Source: Occultella gossypii (GTDB lineage: Bacteria; Actinomycetota; Actinomycetes; Actinomycetales; Beutenbergiaceae). From it: DNA of 64,000 nt. The notes under the pieces were generated by a model. It saw only the letters and a list, made by a program, of their open reading frames with translations, was not told the DNA's origin and did not search any database. Shown in pieces: positions 8,343-15,800 of this stretch (positions are counted from its first letter, which is position 1; the number at the start of each line of letters is the position of its first letter). Position numbers and translations under genes: made by a program. Location: contig NZ_JAGSHT010000017.1 of NCBI RefSeq assembly GCF_019947135.1, forward strand, positions 124,001-188,000, in the 5' to 3' direction.

Positions 8343-9632
8343 ATGGTCCACACCGGCACCCCGAGGCCCGTGCCCACCCCGGCGCAACTGCGCTGGCAGG
8401 AGGCCGGGCTCGGGGTGTTCTGGCACTTCGGCATCAACACCTTCAACGACCGCGAGTGGAGCGACGGCACGCTCGATCCGGCCACGTTCGACCCGGGTGA
8501 GCTCGACGCCGACCAGTGGGTCCGGACCGCCCTCGACGCGGGCGCGCGGTACGCCGTCCTCACGGCCAAGCACCACGACGGGTTCTGCCTGTGGCCGAGC
8601 GCCACGACCGACTACTCCGTGGCCTCCTCGCCCTGGCGCGGCGGGCACGGGGACGTCGTGGCCGAGGTCGCCGCAGCCTGCCGGCGCCACGGACTGGCGC
8701 TCGGGCTGTACCTGTCACCCTGGGACCGCAACGCGCCCTGCTATGACGACGCCGAGGCCTACGACGACCTGTACCTGACCCAGTTGCGCGAGCTCTGCAC
8801 GAACTACGGCGAGCTGTTCGAGCTCTGGTTCGACGGCGCCGGCTCGGCGGGCCGCAGCTACGACTGGGACCGGGTCACTGCCCTGATCGACGAGCTCCAG
8901 CCCGGTGCCATGGTCTTCAACATGGGCCGGCCGACGATCCGCTGGATCGGCAACGAGGACGGCCTGGCCGCCGATCCGGTGGAGTACGTGGTCGAGGCGA
9001 CCCACGCGGACAACTACACCGAGGGCACCGCGGATCTCGCCGAGGCGCTGTACCTGCCCCCGGAGTGCGACGTCTCGATCCGCCCCGGCTGGTTCCACCA
9101 CGACGCCGAGTCACCGAAGTCGGTCGATCACCTGCTGGCTATCACCTACCGGTCGATCGGCCTCGGCGCGGGCCTGCTGCTGAACCTTCCGCCCGATGCC
9201 CGCGGGCGAATCCCCGACCAGGACGTGGCCCGGGTGCGGGCCTGGCGGGCCGAGTGGGACCGCCGGTTCGCGGACCCGATCCCGGCCACCCTGACCGCGT
9301 CGGGGAACGAGGTGCGGGCCCGGTTCGAGCACCCGGTGACCATCGATCACCTGGTGCTGCGCGAGGACCTCACCGCCGGTCAGCGTGTGCGCGGGCACGA
9401 GGTGCACACGCCCGACGGCGTGGTGCTGGTTGCCGCCGGCACGCTCGGGGTGCGCCGGGTGCACGTCTTCGAACCGGTCCGCGTGCACGAACTGCTGGTC
9501 CGGGTGGCGGCCGACGACGGCGCGTCCGCAGCCGGTCACGTCACGTCCGTCACCGGATACGACACCGGCGGCGCCGGGGTACCGTACCTGCCGGCGGACT
9601 ACCGCGCGCCCACCACGCCACCACCGGTCTGA
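8343..9632 (+). CDS. Alpha-L-fucosidase, glycoside hydrolase family 29
   Basis: The 429-residue protein starts with an ATG after GAGGA. The GH29 catalytic barrel is clear: KHHDGF at 76-81, and ELWFDGAG with Asp164, which is the expected catalytic nucleophile of the family. A beta-sandwich-like C-terminal part follows after about residue 330. No signal peptide is visible, so the enzyme is probably cytoplasmic and hydrolyses fucosides imported by the transporter at 5118-8259. The acid/base residue varies among GH29 members and I do not assign it. Confidence 0.9.
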   Translation: MVHTGTPRPVPTPAQLRWQEAGLGVFWHFGINTFNDREWSDGTLDPATFDPGELDADQWVRTALDAGARYAVLTAKHHDGFCLWPSATTDYSVASSPWRGGHGDVVAEVAAACRRHGLALGLYLSPWDRNAPCYDDAEAYDDLYLTQLRELCTNYGELFELWFDGAGSAGRSYDWDRVTALIDELQPGAMVFNMGRPTIRWIGNEDGLAADPVEYVVEATHADNYTEGTADLAEALYLPPECDVSIRPGWFHHDAESPKSVDHLLAITYRSIGLGAGLLLNLPPDARGRIPDQDVARVRAWRAEWDRRFADPIPATLTASGNEVRARFEHPVTIDHLVLREDLTAGQRVRGHEVHTPDGVVLVAAGTLGVRRVHVFEPVRVHELLVRVAADDGASAAGHVTSVTGYDTGGAGVPYLPADYRAPTTPPPV

Positions 9633-9647
9633 CGCTGGTCCACCCGG

Positions 9648-9720
9648 CCGGCCACCGCCGTCGGGCGGGACGCCGAGCGGTCGGCTCGCCACCCTGCGAA
9701 GCCGGCCCACCGCCGTCGGG
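9648..9720. repeat. Short direct repeat after the fucosidase gene
   Basis: CCGGCCACCGCCGTCGGG (9648-9665) and CCGGCCCACCGCCGTCGGG (9702-9720) are near-identical direct repeats about 54 bases apart. They fill the gap between the convergent fucosidase and desaturase genes. No function is evident. Confidence 0.5.
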
Positions 9721-9735
9721 GAATGCCCGTACTGC

Positions 9736-10818
9736 TCAGACTCGGTACTGCGCCGCCAACGGACAGGCCCACACGTCCAGGCCGCCACGGCCGACCTTGT
9801 TGAGGTAGGCGGTCACGGCCCGGTAGGACTGCATCAGAGTGGTCTCGGTGTAGCGCACCCCGAGGGCCTCGCAGTGGGCCTTCACCATCGGCGCGACCTT
9901 GCGCAGGTTCGGGCGGGACATCGAGGGGAACAGGTGGTGCTCCACCTGGAAGTTCAGGCCGCCCATGAACGTGTCGACGGCTCGGCCGCCGGAGATGTTG
10001 CGGCTCATCAGCACCTGGCGACGCAGGAAGTCGATCTTCGCGGTCGGTGGCACCAGGGGCATCCCGATGTGGTTCGGCGCGAACGAGGAGCCCATGTACA
10101 GGCCGAACACGGCGAGCTGGATGCCGATGAACGCCGCCGCCTTGCCGGGCGGCAGGATGACGAAGACGAGCGCGAAGTAGCTGCCGAGGCGGAACGCGAT
10201 GAAGCTCAGCTCGACCCAGCGGCGCTTGACCTTGCCCTTGGAGAGCACCCCCTTGATGCCCTGCACGTGCAGGTTCACGCCCTCCAGCAGCAGCAGCGGG
10301 AAGAAGAAGCGACCCTGCTGGGTGGCGAGCCAGCGGGTCAGCGGGTTCTTGCGGGCGGCGTAACCATCAGGGGTGAACGCGAGCACCCGGCCCCCGATGT
10401 CCGGGTCGGCGCCCACCTTGTTCGGGACCTGGTGGTGCTTGGTGTGCTTGCGCTGCCACCAGCCGTGGCCCATGCCGACGAAGAGGTTGATCAGGATCAG
10501 CGAGATCCACTCGTTCCACTTGCCGGAGACGAAGATCTGCCGGTGCGCGGCGTCGTGCCCGAGGAAGGCGACCTGGGTCATCAACAGGGCGAGGCCGACC
10601 GCGAGCGCCATCTGCCACCAGCTGTTGCCGATCAGGACGAACGCCGCGGCGAGCGCCAGCCCGCCGAACGTGAGGCCGATGATCTTCGACCAGTAATAGG
10701 CGTAACTGCGCTTCAACAAGCCGGCGGCCTGCACGCGCTGGGTCAGTTCCTTGAAGTCGCTGACGTGCCGTTCCCGGACCGTACCCGTCGCCGGACGCTC
10801 GATCGCGATACTGCTCAT
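9736..10818 (-). CDS. Membrane-bound fatty-acid desaturase/hydroxylase
   Basis: The 360-residue protein carries the three diiron histidine boxes of membrane desaturases in order: HDAAH at 88-92, HTKHH at 125-129 and QVEHH at 291-295. Hydrophobic segments lie between them (about 48-65, 68-85, 105-118, 205-245). Such enzymes introduce double bonds into acyl chains at the cytoplasmic membrane using an electron donor not encoded nearby. Regioselectivity cannot be read. An 18-bp palindrome lies 73 bases upstream. A decayed copy of its C terminus occurs at 4056-4143. Confidence 0.92.
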   Translation of the reverse strand: MSSIAIERPATGTVRERHVSDFKELTQRVQAAGLLKRSYAYYWSKIIGLTFGGLALAAAFVLIGNSWWQMALAVGLALLMTQVAFLGHDAAHRQIFVSGKWNEWISLILINLFVGMGHGWWQRKHTKHHQVPNKVGADPDIGGRVLAFTPDGYAARKNPLTRWLATQQGRFFFPLLLLEGVNLHVQGIKGVLSKGKVKRRWVELSFIAFRLGSYFALVFVILPPGKAAAFIGIQLAVFGLYMGSSFAPNHIGMPLVPPTAKIDFLRRQVLMSRNISGGRAVDTFMGGLNFQVEHHLFPSMSRPNLRKVAPMVKAHCEALGVRYTETTLMQSYRAVTAYLNKVGRGGLDVWACPLAAQYRV

Positions 10819-10890
10819 ACTGCCGCCTCGGGCTCATTCGTGCGTGGCGACGCACTTCGGCGTCCTGGGCGTGACCGCTTGATCGCGCCG

Positions 10891-10908
10891 GACACTTCTT
10901 CAAGTGTC
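10891..10908 (-). promoter_or_regulatory. Palindrome upstream of the desaturase
   Basis: GACACTT (10891-10897), a 4-base centre and AAGTGTC (10902-10908) form a perfect inverted repeat in the 204-base gap between the desaturase and the divergent gene at 11023. It has the size of a dimeric repressor operator. The regulator is unknown. Confidence 0.45.
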
Positions 10909-11022
10909 GCATGCCCTGCCCGGAGCGGCAGATTATGTCCAGGACCTCACCTTCGGCGCGACGAACCCACTCCCGTCGGTCAACCACCGGGCGGACCCCC
11001 GTGCACGGGACGACAATCGAGT

Positions 11023-12366
11023 ATGGGCGCCGCAGGCGACTACGACGAGTTCACCCTCGCAGCCGAGAATGTCCCGGCCGAGGCTGACTTCCCCGTGGAC
11101 GCCGGCCCACCCGGACCGCACTTCCGGCCCAGCGGGGTGGCGACCTCCTCGGCCCCCGCGTGGGTGGCGGCGGCCGTCTCCCTGATCGTGGCCGGTGTGC
11201 TCACCGTTCCGCCCCCGCAGCCCGCGTGGGGCGTGGTCGCCGAAGCGAATCTGACCCAGGCCCCGGACGAGGTCTGGAGCGTGCCGATGCCGAACCTGAC
11301 CTCGTGGCTGGACACCCCACGGGTCGCGGTCTTCGAGGACCGGGTGGTGGTGGGTACGTGGTCGACGGTCACCGGCTACGACGACGCCGAGGGCAGCGCG
11401 GTCTGGACCGTCTCCGAGCCCGGGATGACCTGCGCCTGGGAGTTCGAGCCCTTGCTCTGCCGGGCGGGCCGAGGCGCCGACGCGGCGATCATCCGGATCG
11501 ACGTGGCCGACGGCACGGTCACCCGCACCCCGATGCCCGGCGCCCTCCTGGTCACACAGACCGACGGTGACCTCATCGCGCTGCGACAGGATGCGGACGG
11601 TCAGCGCGTGGTGCGCATGCAGGGCTCGGACCCCCTTGCCGAGCCCGTGTGGAGCACCCTCATCGGTCCGGGACTGCGGGGCGAGCCCTACGCCCCGGTG
11701 CTCCGGGTGGTCGACGGGGAGGTCTTCGTCTCGGTGTTCGCGGGGTTCGTGCTCGACGCCGAGACCGGCGAGGTCCGTCTCGACCGGGGCTTCGTGTACG
11801 AGTTGCCCGGCGTGATCGTCGCCCTGGAGTCCGGGAACTCCGGCGGCCGGCAGGTCGTCACCGGCGCCGAGACCAGCGTCGAGCCGGTCCCGATCGCACC
11901 CTTCGGGGTGACGATGCCCGTGGACGACGACCCGGACTCCGACGTCGTGTTCCAGGTGCGTGGCGGCACGCTCGACGCCCTGACCAGGACCACCGGTGAG
12001 CCGCTCTGGTCGCTCCCGCAGGCCTACCCGTACCCGTTCGCCCGGCTGGACGGACGGGTGCTCGTCTACACCGACAGCGCGCTGTTCGGCCTGGTCGAGC
12101 AGACCGGGGAACAGATCTGGACGACGACGGCGAGCCGTGGGCGGCTGGCCTGGTGCGCCTGCGTGGGGGCCGGTGACACCGTGCTGGTCGGTATCGCCGA
12201 CGCCAGCGGCAGAACCTCACTTGCCGGCCTCGACACGGCGACCGGTGCCCTGCGCTGGCGGGTGCCGACGGTCGGGGACTACCCGCTGGACGTCGCGCCG
12301 GCTGGGGACCATCTGGTCCTGCTGACCAACACCTCGCTGACGCTGTGGCGGTTCGAGTCCGAGTGA
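11023..12366 (+). CDS. Single-pass membrane protein with PQQ-like propeller repeats
   Basis: I start at the ATG at 11023, five bases after GACAAT (11012-11017). The much longer open frame upstream crosses the antisense desaturase and is not supported. The 447-residue protein has a short cytoplasmic N terminus with DEFTL at 8-12 and one membrane helix at about 46-62 (VAAAVSLIVAGVL). A large outer domain follows with repeated blades of the form TGEPLWSL, TGEQIWTT and TGALRWRV, typical of PQQ-like beta-propellers. Cysteines in MTCAWEFEPLLC and WCAC may form disulfides. The protein at 13088 is a paralog. Function is unknown; binding or scaffolding at the cell surface is a guess. Confidence 0.8.
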   Translation: MGAAGDYDEFTLAAENVPAEADFPVDAGPPGPHFRPSGVATSSAPAWVAAAVSLIVAGVLTVPPPQPAWGVVAEANLTQAPDEVWSVPMPNLTSWLDTPRVAVFEDRVVVGTWSTVTGYDDAEGSAVWTVSEPGMTCAWEFEPLLCRAGRGADAAIIRIDVADGTVTRTPMPGALLVTQTDGDLIALRQDADGQRVVRMQGSDPLAEPVWSTLIGPGLRGEPYAPVLRVVDGEVFVSVFAGFVLDAETGEVRLDRGFVYELPGVIVALESGNSGGRQVVTGAETSVEPVPIAPFGVTMPVDDDPDSDVVFQVRGGTLDALTRTTGEPLWSLPQAYPYPFARLDGRVLVYTDSALFGLVEQTGEQIWTTTASRGRLAWCACVGAGDTVLVGIADASGRTSLAGLDTATGALRWRVPTVGDYPLDVAPAGDHLVLLTNTSLTLWRFESE

Positions 12367-12385
12367 GGTCCGGCACAATGGCGCC

Positions 12386-12580
12386 ATGACGGCGCGGGAC
12401 CCGGGCGGCTCGCAACTGGCGCCGCCCTGGATGACCGGTTCGTACCGCTCGAGACATCGGAGAATCAGCGACTCGGCAGGCTGGTCGCGGCCCAGGGATT
12501 GGCGCTGCATCGGTGAGAACGAGGTGCACGTCGCGTACGTCGAGGTGGTCAGCGGGAAGTGGGTCCTCTTGGCCCGCTAG
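12386..12580 (+). pseudogene. Internally deleted member of the 11023/13088 paralog family
   Basis: This short frame (64 residues) has a start region nearly identical to that of the next gene: CACAATGGCGCCATG here and CACAATGACGCCATG at 12614-12628. Its C terminus (CIGENEVHVAYVEVVSGKWVLLAR) resembles the end of the 12626 product (CVSERDGDIFINTDNGKWLL). The membrane helix and middle domain are missing. The simplest reading is a paralog that lost its centre by deletion. It could still be transcribed and translated. Confidence 0.45.
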
Positions 12581-12625
12581 CAACTGTGGCCCGTGAGCGC
12601 AAGCGCGATGCGGCACAATGACGCC

Positions 12626-13084
12626 ATGCCGAGGACGGACCCCGCTGAGGAGTTCACCGTGGGCGGGGCCGACGACGGCGCACCGAACGGTCTGCGCGGC
12701 GCAGCCCCGGTGGCTGCCCCGGGCGGTCGCTCAAACAGGGCTCCGGGCGGGCCGGCCGCCTGGATCGTGGCGTCCCTGGCCCTGATCGCCGTGGGCGCCC
12801 TCGTGGCCCCGACGGTGCTGCCGCGCGCCTCCGTGGCGGCCTTCACGGCGCCCGTGCCGTCACTGCAGATCTGGGTGACCGCGGCCGTCCCGCTGGCCAC
12901 CGTGCGGTACCCGCCGTTGGTCGATGCGCTCGACGACGTCGACTGGTCCGGCGTGGTGACCTGCGCGGATCCGGGCGACGGCCCGGTGAGCTGCGTCAGC
13001 GAGCGGGACGGGGACATCTTCATCAACACCGACAACGGCAAGTGGCTCCTCGCGCCCTGGCCGGGCCTACACCCCGGCGACTGA
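12626..13084 (+). CDS. Small single-pass membrane protein of the xEFT family
   Basis: The preferred start is the ATG at 12626, six bases after CACAAT (12614-12619), giving 152 residues; an in-frame start at 12593 is less likely. The product shows EEFTV at 8-12, a Gly/Pro-rich linker, one membrane helix at about 44-62 (AAWIVASLALIAVGALV) and a short outer domain with two cysteines ending NGKWLLAPWPG. N-terminal motif, helix position and spacing match the flanking larger proteins, so this is a truncated-domain paralog. The next gene begins three bases after its stop. Function is unknown. Confidence 0.7.
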   Translation: MPRTDPAEEFTVGGADDGAPNGLRGAAPVAAPGGRSNRAPGGPAAWIVASLALIAVGALVAPTVLPRASVAAFTAPVPSLQIWVTAAVPLATVRYPPLVDALDDVDWSGVVTCADPGDGPVSCVSERDGDIFINTDNGKWLLAPWPGLHPGD

Positions 13085-13087
13085 CCG

Positions 13088-14557
13088 ATGGCACGGGGGC
13101 AGTCGGGGGACGAGTTCACGCTGACGTTCGCCGGGGACGACGAGCCCGACGGCGCGGCGGGGCTGGTCCGCCCGCGGCGTTCCGGTCGACCGAGCGTGAG
13201 TCGCGGGTCGAGCCGCTGGCGCGGACCCGTGCCGTGGGGGGCGGGGGCCCTCGCCCTCGTCGTGGCCGGGGTACTGATCGCACCACCGGCGCCCTCGCCA
13301 CCGGGGTGGGGCCTGGTCACGGACCTGTCCGAGCCACCGCGCGTCGCCTGGGAACAGGAACTCCCCGAAACATTCGCCACTCAACTGATGCTGTTGCCCT
13401 CACGCATCGTGCTCACCACCGACGAGGAGATCATCGCCTTCGAGCGCGGCTCCGGCGCCGCCCGCTGGAGCGTCCCGGCCCAGACGCCCCGCTGCACCGA
13501 CGACGGCACGCGCCTGGTGTGCGTCTCCGGACGTGCGGCCAGTGCTCGGATCATCCTGATCGATCCGATGTCGGGGAACGTCGGTGTGGCCGTCGCGCCC
13601 GGTGTCGAGCACGCAGCCGCCATCGACGACGACCTCGTGGTGATCCGCACCACCGGCTCCGGATACGAGATCGGCCGGCTCTCCGACGCCGCCGTCGCCC
13701 TCATGGACGCCGGCGCCCCGGTCCCGACATCCGGCGGCCCCACCTCCGACACCAGCCCCGCGGGAGCCGACGCTCCCCCGGCGGCCGACTGGCCCGCGCT
13801 CTGGGCGGTCGCGGTCGAACCGGGCGTACCCGACTGGCTACCCAGCATCGCCGTCTACGGCTCAGACGTGCTGATCTCGGTCGGGCGCGTGGTCGACACC
13901 GACAGCGGTGCCGTCGAGCCGCAGGGGCTGGTGCTCGATGCGGCGACCGGTGCCGTGGTCGCAGAGCCCGAGAGGGCCGTGCCTGGGTGGATCACCGCGG
14001 GCTGGCGTGTCTATCGAGCGGACGGCCTCGACGTGTACTCCGGCGATGGTGTGCACACCGTCCTGCCCGCCAACCAGGAGTATCTGAGCCTCGATGACGA
14101 CCCGGACCCCGACGTCCTGATCGCCCTGGAGGATACCGACCCCGAACGCAGCGAAGGACCCCCGATCGAAACCGTCGCCAGGTCCGTCGAGACCGGCGAG
14201 GTGCTCTGGGTTCGTACCGGCGAATGGGCGGTGGCGCGCCTCGGAGGCACGGTATTCACCACCGACGGGGCCCAGTCGGTCCGGGCGGTGAGTGAGGAGA
14301 CCGGCTCCGAGGAGTGGTCGTCCCCGCGCCTGGCCGGCTTCGGCTGCCCCTGCATCGGCGACCGGAACGTCATCGCGGGCTGGGCGGGCGCCCAGTCCGG
14401 CACCGGGGACGACGGCACCTTCATCGGACTCGATGTACGCACCGGAGAACAACTCTGGGAGATCCCGATCCGCGACTGGTGGAACACGGTGGTACCCGAC
14501 GGGGATCGCCTCTACACCGTGGGTGGAACCACCCTGACCGCGTGGGACGTCCGCTGA
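13088..14557 (+). CDS. Single-pass membrane protein with PQQ-like propeller repeats
   Basis: The 489-residue protein starts three bases after the previous stop and is probably co-transcribed. It has DEFTL at 8-12, a basic linker, one membrane helix at about 50-66 (GAGALALVVAGVL) and a propeller-like outer domain with blades such as TGEVLWVRTGEWAVARLGG and TGEQLWEI. A GFGCPC motif near residue 420 parallels WCAC in the paralog at 11023. The last 46 bases overlap the convergent monooxygenase gene. No catalytic residues could be identified. Confidence 0.8.
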   Translation: MARGQSGDEFTLTFAGDDEPDGAAGLVRPRRSGRPSVSRGSSRWRGPVPWGAGALALVVAGVLIAPPAPSPPGWGLVTDLSEPPRVAWEQELPETFATQLMLLPSRIVLTTDEEIIAFERGSGAARWSVPAQTPRCTDDGTRLVCVSGRAASARIILIDPMSGNVGVAVAPGVEHAAAIDDDLVVIRTTGSGYEIGRLSDAAVALMDAGAPVPTSGGPTSDTSPAGADAPPAADWPALWAVAVEPGVPDWLPSIAVYGSDVLISVGRVVDTDSGAVEPQGLVLDAATGAVVAEPERAVPGWITAGWRVYRADGLDVYSGDGVHTVLPANQEYLSLDDDPDPDVLIALEDTDPERSEGPPIETVARSVETGEVLWVRTGEWAVARLGGTVFTTDGAQSVRAVSEETGSEEWSSPRLAGFGCPCIGDRNVIAGWAGAQSGTGDDGTFIGLDVRTGEQLWEIPIRDWWNTVVPDGDRLYTVGGTTLTAWDVR

Positions 14558-15690
14558 CGGGCGCCGGTGGCGATCGCGTTGGCGAGACGGCGGGACTCGA
14601 TGCGGATCTCGCGGAGCATCCCCGAGATCGGGTCGGTGTAACCGATGAACCACAGCCCCGGCGCTCCCGGTACGGCGCGCCCGCCGTCGACCGGAGGACG
14701 CCCCCTCCCGTCGAGGACGCCGAGCGCGCCGACGAGCGGCTCAAGTCCCCGCCGGTACCCGGTGGCGGCCACGACGGCGTCCACCGCGAAACGAGAACCA
14801 TCGACGAGCACCGCGTCCGAACCATCAAGGCGGGCCAGCGCGGCGACGGGCCGGACCGTGCCGGCCCGGATCGCTCCCACGATGCCGTGGTCCAGGACCG
14901 GGATCTTGCCGTCGCGGACCACGCGCGTCAGCAGTCCGGTGCGCGGGCGGGCCAGCCCGTGGGACCGCAGACCGGGTGTCGTGAGGCGGGTGACCAACCA
15001 GCCGAGCCGATCAGCGACCGGCAGCGGCAGGTGCCGCACGAGGACTCCAGCGTGCTGGGCGGCCACCGGCCCACGGTTCCGAGGAAGGATGTGTGGCGGG
15101 GTACGGACCGCGAGCCAGACGGACGCAGCCCGGTGCCTGACCAGGTCGACCGCGATATCGGTGCCGGTGTTGCCCGAGCCGACCACAAGCACGCGGCCGC
15201 CGGCGAACCGGGCCCCGTTCCGGTAGTCGGGGGCTGGCACGAGCTCACCGGTGTACGTGTCCGCGCCGGGGACGTCGAGCGGCGCTGTCGTGTTGCTGTT
15301 GCCGGCGGCGACGACCACATGCGCGACGGTGAGGGTGCCGCCGTCGGCGAGCGCCACCTGCCAGGCTCCCGCCGGTGTCCGCACGATCCGGGTCACCTCC
15401 GCGCCGAACTGGACGTCCAGCCTGTGGTGGGCCGCATACTGCTCGAGATAGGTCACGAGGTCGTCGCGGGCCACCCAGCGAGTCATCTCCCGCGGGATGG
15501 GCAGCCCGGGTAGACCGGACAGCTCGCGGGGCGTGTGGAGGCGAAGGCTGTCGTAGCGGCCACGCCAGGCGGCGCCCACGGCGTCGGACCGCTCGATGAC
15601 CAGAGCACGCACGCCGTGGCGGCGGAGCTCGGCAGCGGCAGCGAGGCCGGCAGGTCCCGCGCCGATGACGACGACGTCCTCGGAGCTCAC
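14512..15690 (-). CDS. FAD/NAD(P)-dependent flavin monooxygenase-like protein
   Basis: The 392-residue protein has two dinucleotide-binding motifs, GAGPAG at 10-15 for FAD and GSGNTG at 171-176 for NAD(P). It also has ATGYR at 309-313, which is typical of flavin-containing monooxygenases and related oxidoreductases. The substrate is unknown. It follows the flavoprotein at 15801 in the same direction after a 110-base gap and may belong to the SDR-flavoprotein transcription unit. Its 3' end overlaps the convergent 13088 gene by 46 bases, both frames being intact. Confidence 0.85.
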   Translation of the reverse strand: MSSEDVVVIGAGPAGLAAAAELRRHGVRALVIERSDAVGAAWRGRYDSLRLHTPRELSGLPGLPIPREMTRWVARDDLVTYLEQYAAHHRLDVQFGAEVTRIVRTPAGAWQVALADGGTLTVAHVVVAAGNSNTTAPLDVPGADTYTGELVPAPDYRNGARFAGGRVLVVGSGNTGTDIAVDLVRHRAASVWLAVRTPPHILPRNRGPVAAQHAGVLVRHLPLPVADRLGWLVTRLTTPGLRSHGLARPRTGLLTRVVRDGKIPVLDHGIVGAIRAGTVRPVAALARLDGSDAVLVDGSRFAVDAVVAATGYRRGLEPLVGALGVLDGRGRPPVDGGRAVPGAPGLWFIGYTDPISGMLREIRIESRRLANAIATGARQRTSHAVRVVPPTV

Positions 15691-15800
15691 GAGCGGAGCC
15701 TAGGCCGATTCCCGCCGAGCCGCGCCGTATTCGAGGTCGCTCGAGGCTCGAGATGTGAGCGAGATCGTGCGCGCTCGGCTGCTGCGGTGCCGGCGCGCGA

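Noticed and set aside
9385-11022. Continuous plus-strand frame leading into the 11023 gene
   Set aside because: It crosses the antisense desaturase with its intact histidine boxes; only the part from 11023 has coding character.
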